DNA of 7,083 bases from the NCBI GenBank assembly GCA_019118725.1, contig DWYO01000030.1, positions 1-7,083 of the forward strand. Reading direction: 5' to 3'. Position numbers and translations under genes: made by a program. Positions within the stretch are counted from its first letter, which is position 1; each line of letters starts with the position of its first letter. The notes beneath the pieces were generated by a model. It saw only the letters and a list, made by a program, of their open reading frames with translations, did no database searches and was not told the origin of the DNA. The DNA is from Candidatus Parabacteroides intestinavium (GTDB lineage Bacteria > Bacteroidota > Bacteroidia > Bacteroidales > Tannerellaceae). Of this stretch, positions 7,009 to 7,083 are shown piece by piece.

Positions 7009-7040
7009 CAAATGTAAGGAAATAATAATGAATCTCCTAA
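7009..7040 (-). promoter_or_regulatory. Promoter of the macroglobulin gene
   Basis: TACATTTG (7016-7009, minus strand) matches the Bacteroidetes -7 consensus TAnnTTTG. TTAG (7040-7037) lies 20 nt upstream as a three-of-four match to the -33 TTTG box. The start site would be near 7002, with a leader of a little over 20 nt. The inverted repeat ATTTG-CCC-CAAAT (7001-7013) overlaps the end of the -7 box and the start site. Confidence 0.65.
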
Positions 7041-7050
7041 TGATTTTGTA

Positions 7051-7076
7051 AGAAGTTGTTTTGAGAAGCTGTTTTG
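7051..7076. repeat. Tandem 13-bp direct repeat upstream of the macroglobulin promoter
   Basis: AGAAGTTGTTTTG (7051-7063) is followed at once by AGAAGCTGTTTTG (7064-7076), 12 of 13 bases identical. The pair lies about 11 nt upstream of the -33 region of the minus-strand promoter, a position where activators often bind. The 13-bp period does not match one DNA turn, and a simple slippage duplication is equally possible. The window ends 7 bases later, so further copies cannot be excluded. Confidence 0.5.
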
Positions 7077-7083
7077 AATTTCT

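Overview
The window looks like chromosomal DNA from a member of the Bacteroidales (Bacteroides or Parabacteroides type; the genus is an inference). Three promoters match the Bacteroidetes -7 consensus TAnnTTTG, the intergenic stretches are AT-rich while the large gene is close to balanced, and all encoded proteins are of kinds familiar from gut Bacteroidales. No mobile element, tRNA, rRNA or CRISPR array is visible.

Layout from left to right. Positions 1-258 hold no gene. They contain a long-range inverted repeat (62-133) with a nested hairpin, followed on the minus strand by a small terminator-like hairpin (33-60). Positions 259-639 (minus) encode a small histidine-rich membrane or exported protein of unknown function. 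A divergent promoter region (640-773) separates it from a plus-strand type II toxin-antitoxin module: an intact 97-residue antitoxin (774-1067), overlapped by a RelE/ParE-family toxin gene (1051-1391). As given, the toxin gene is broken by a one-base shift near 1128. A perfect 23-bp inverted repeat (1396-1457) then serves as a shared bidirectional terminator for the toxin-antitoxin operon and the convergent gene.

Positions 1463-6979 (minus) are filled by a single 1838-residue lipoprotein of the bacterial alpha-2-macroglobulin family, with an intact CLEQ thioester motif. Such proteins are thought to trap proteases in the cell envelope. It has its own promoter (7009-7040), a clear Shine-Dalgarno sequence and its own terminator, so it is probably transcribed alone. 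No pbpC-type gene follows it, unlike the classical yfhM-pbpC arrangement. Upstream of the promoter lies a 13-bp tandem repeat (7051-7076).

The genes do not form one pathway. The window is best read as three independent transcription units. I see no strong evidence of a wholly new system. The points most worth checking are the frameshifted toxin, the structured intergenic element and the histidine-rich protein.
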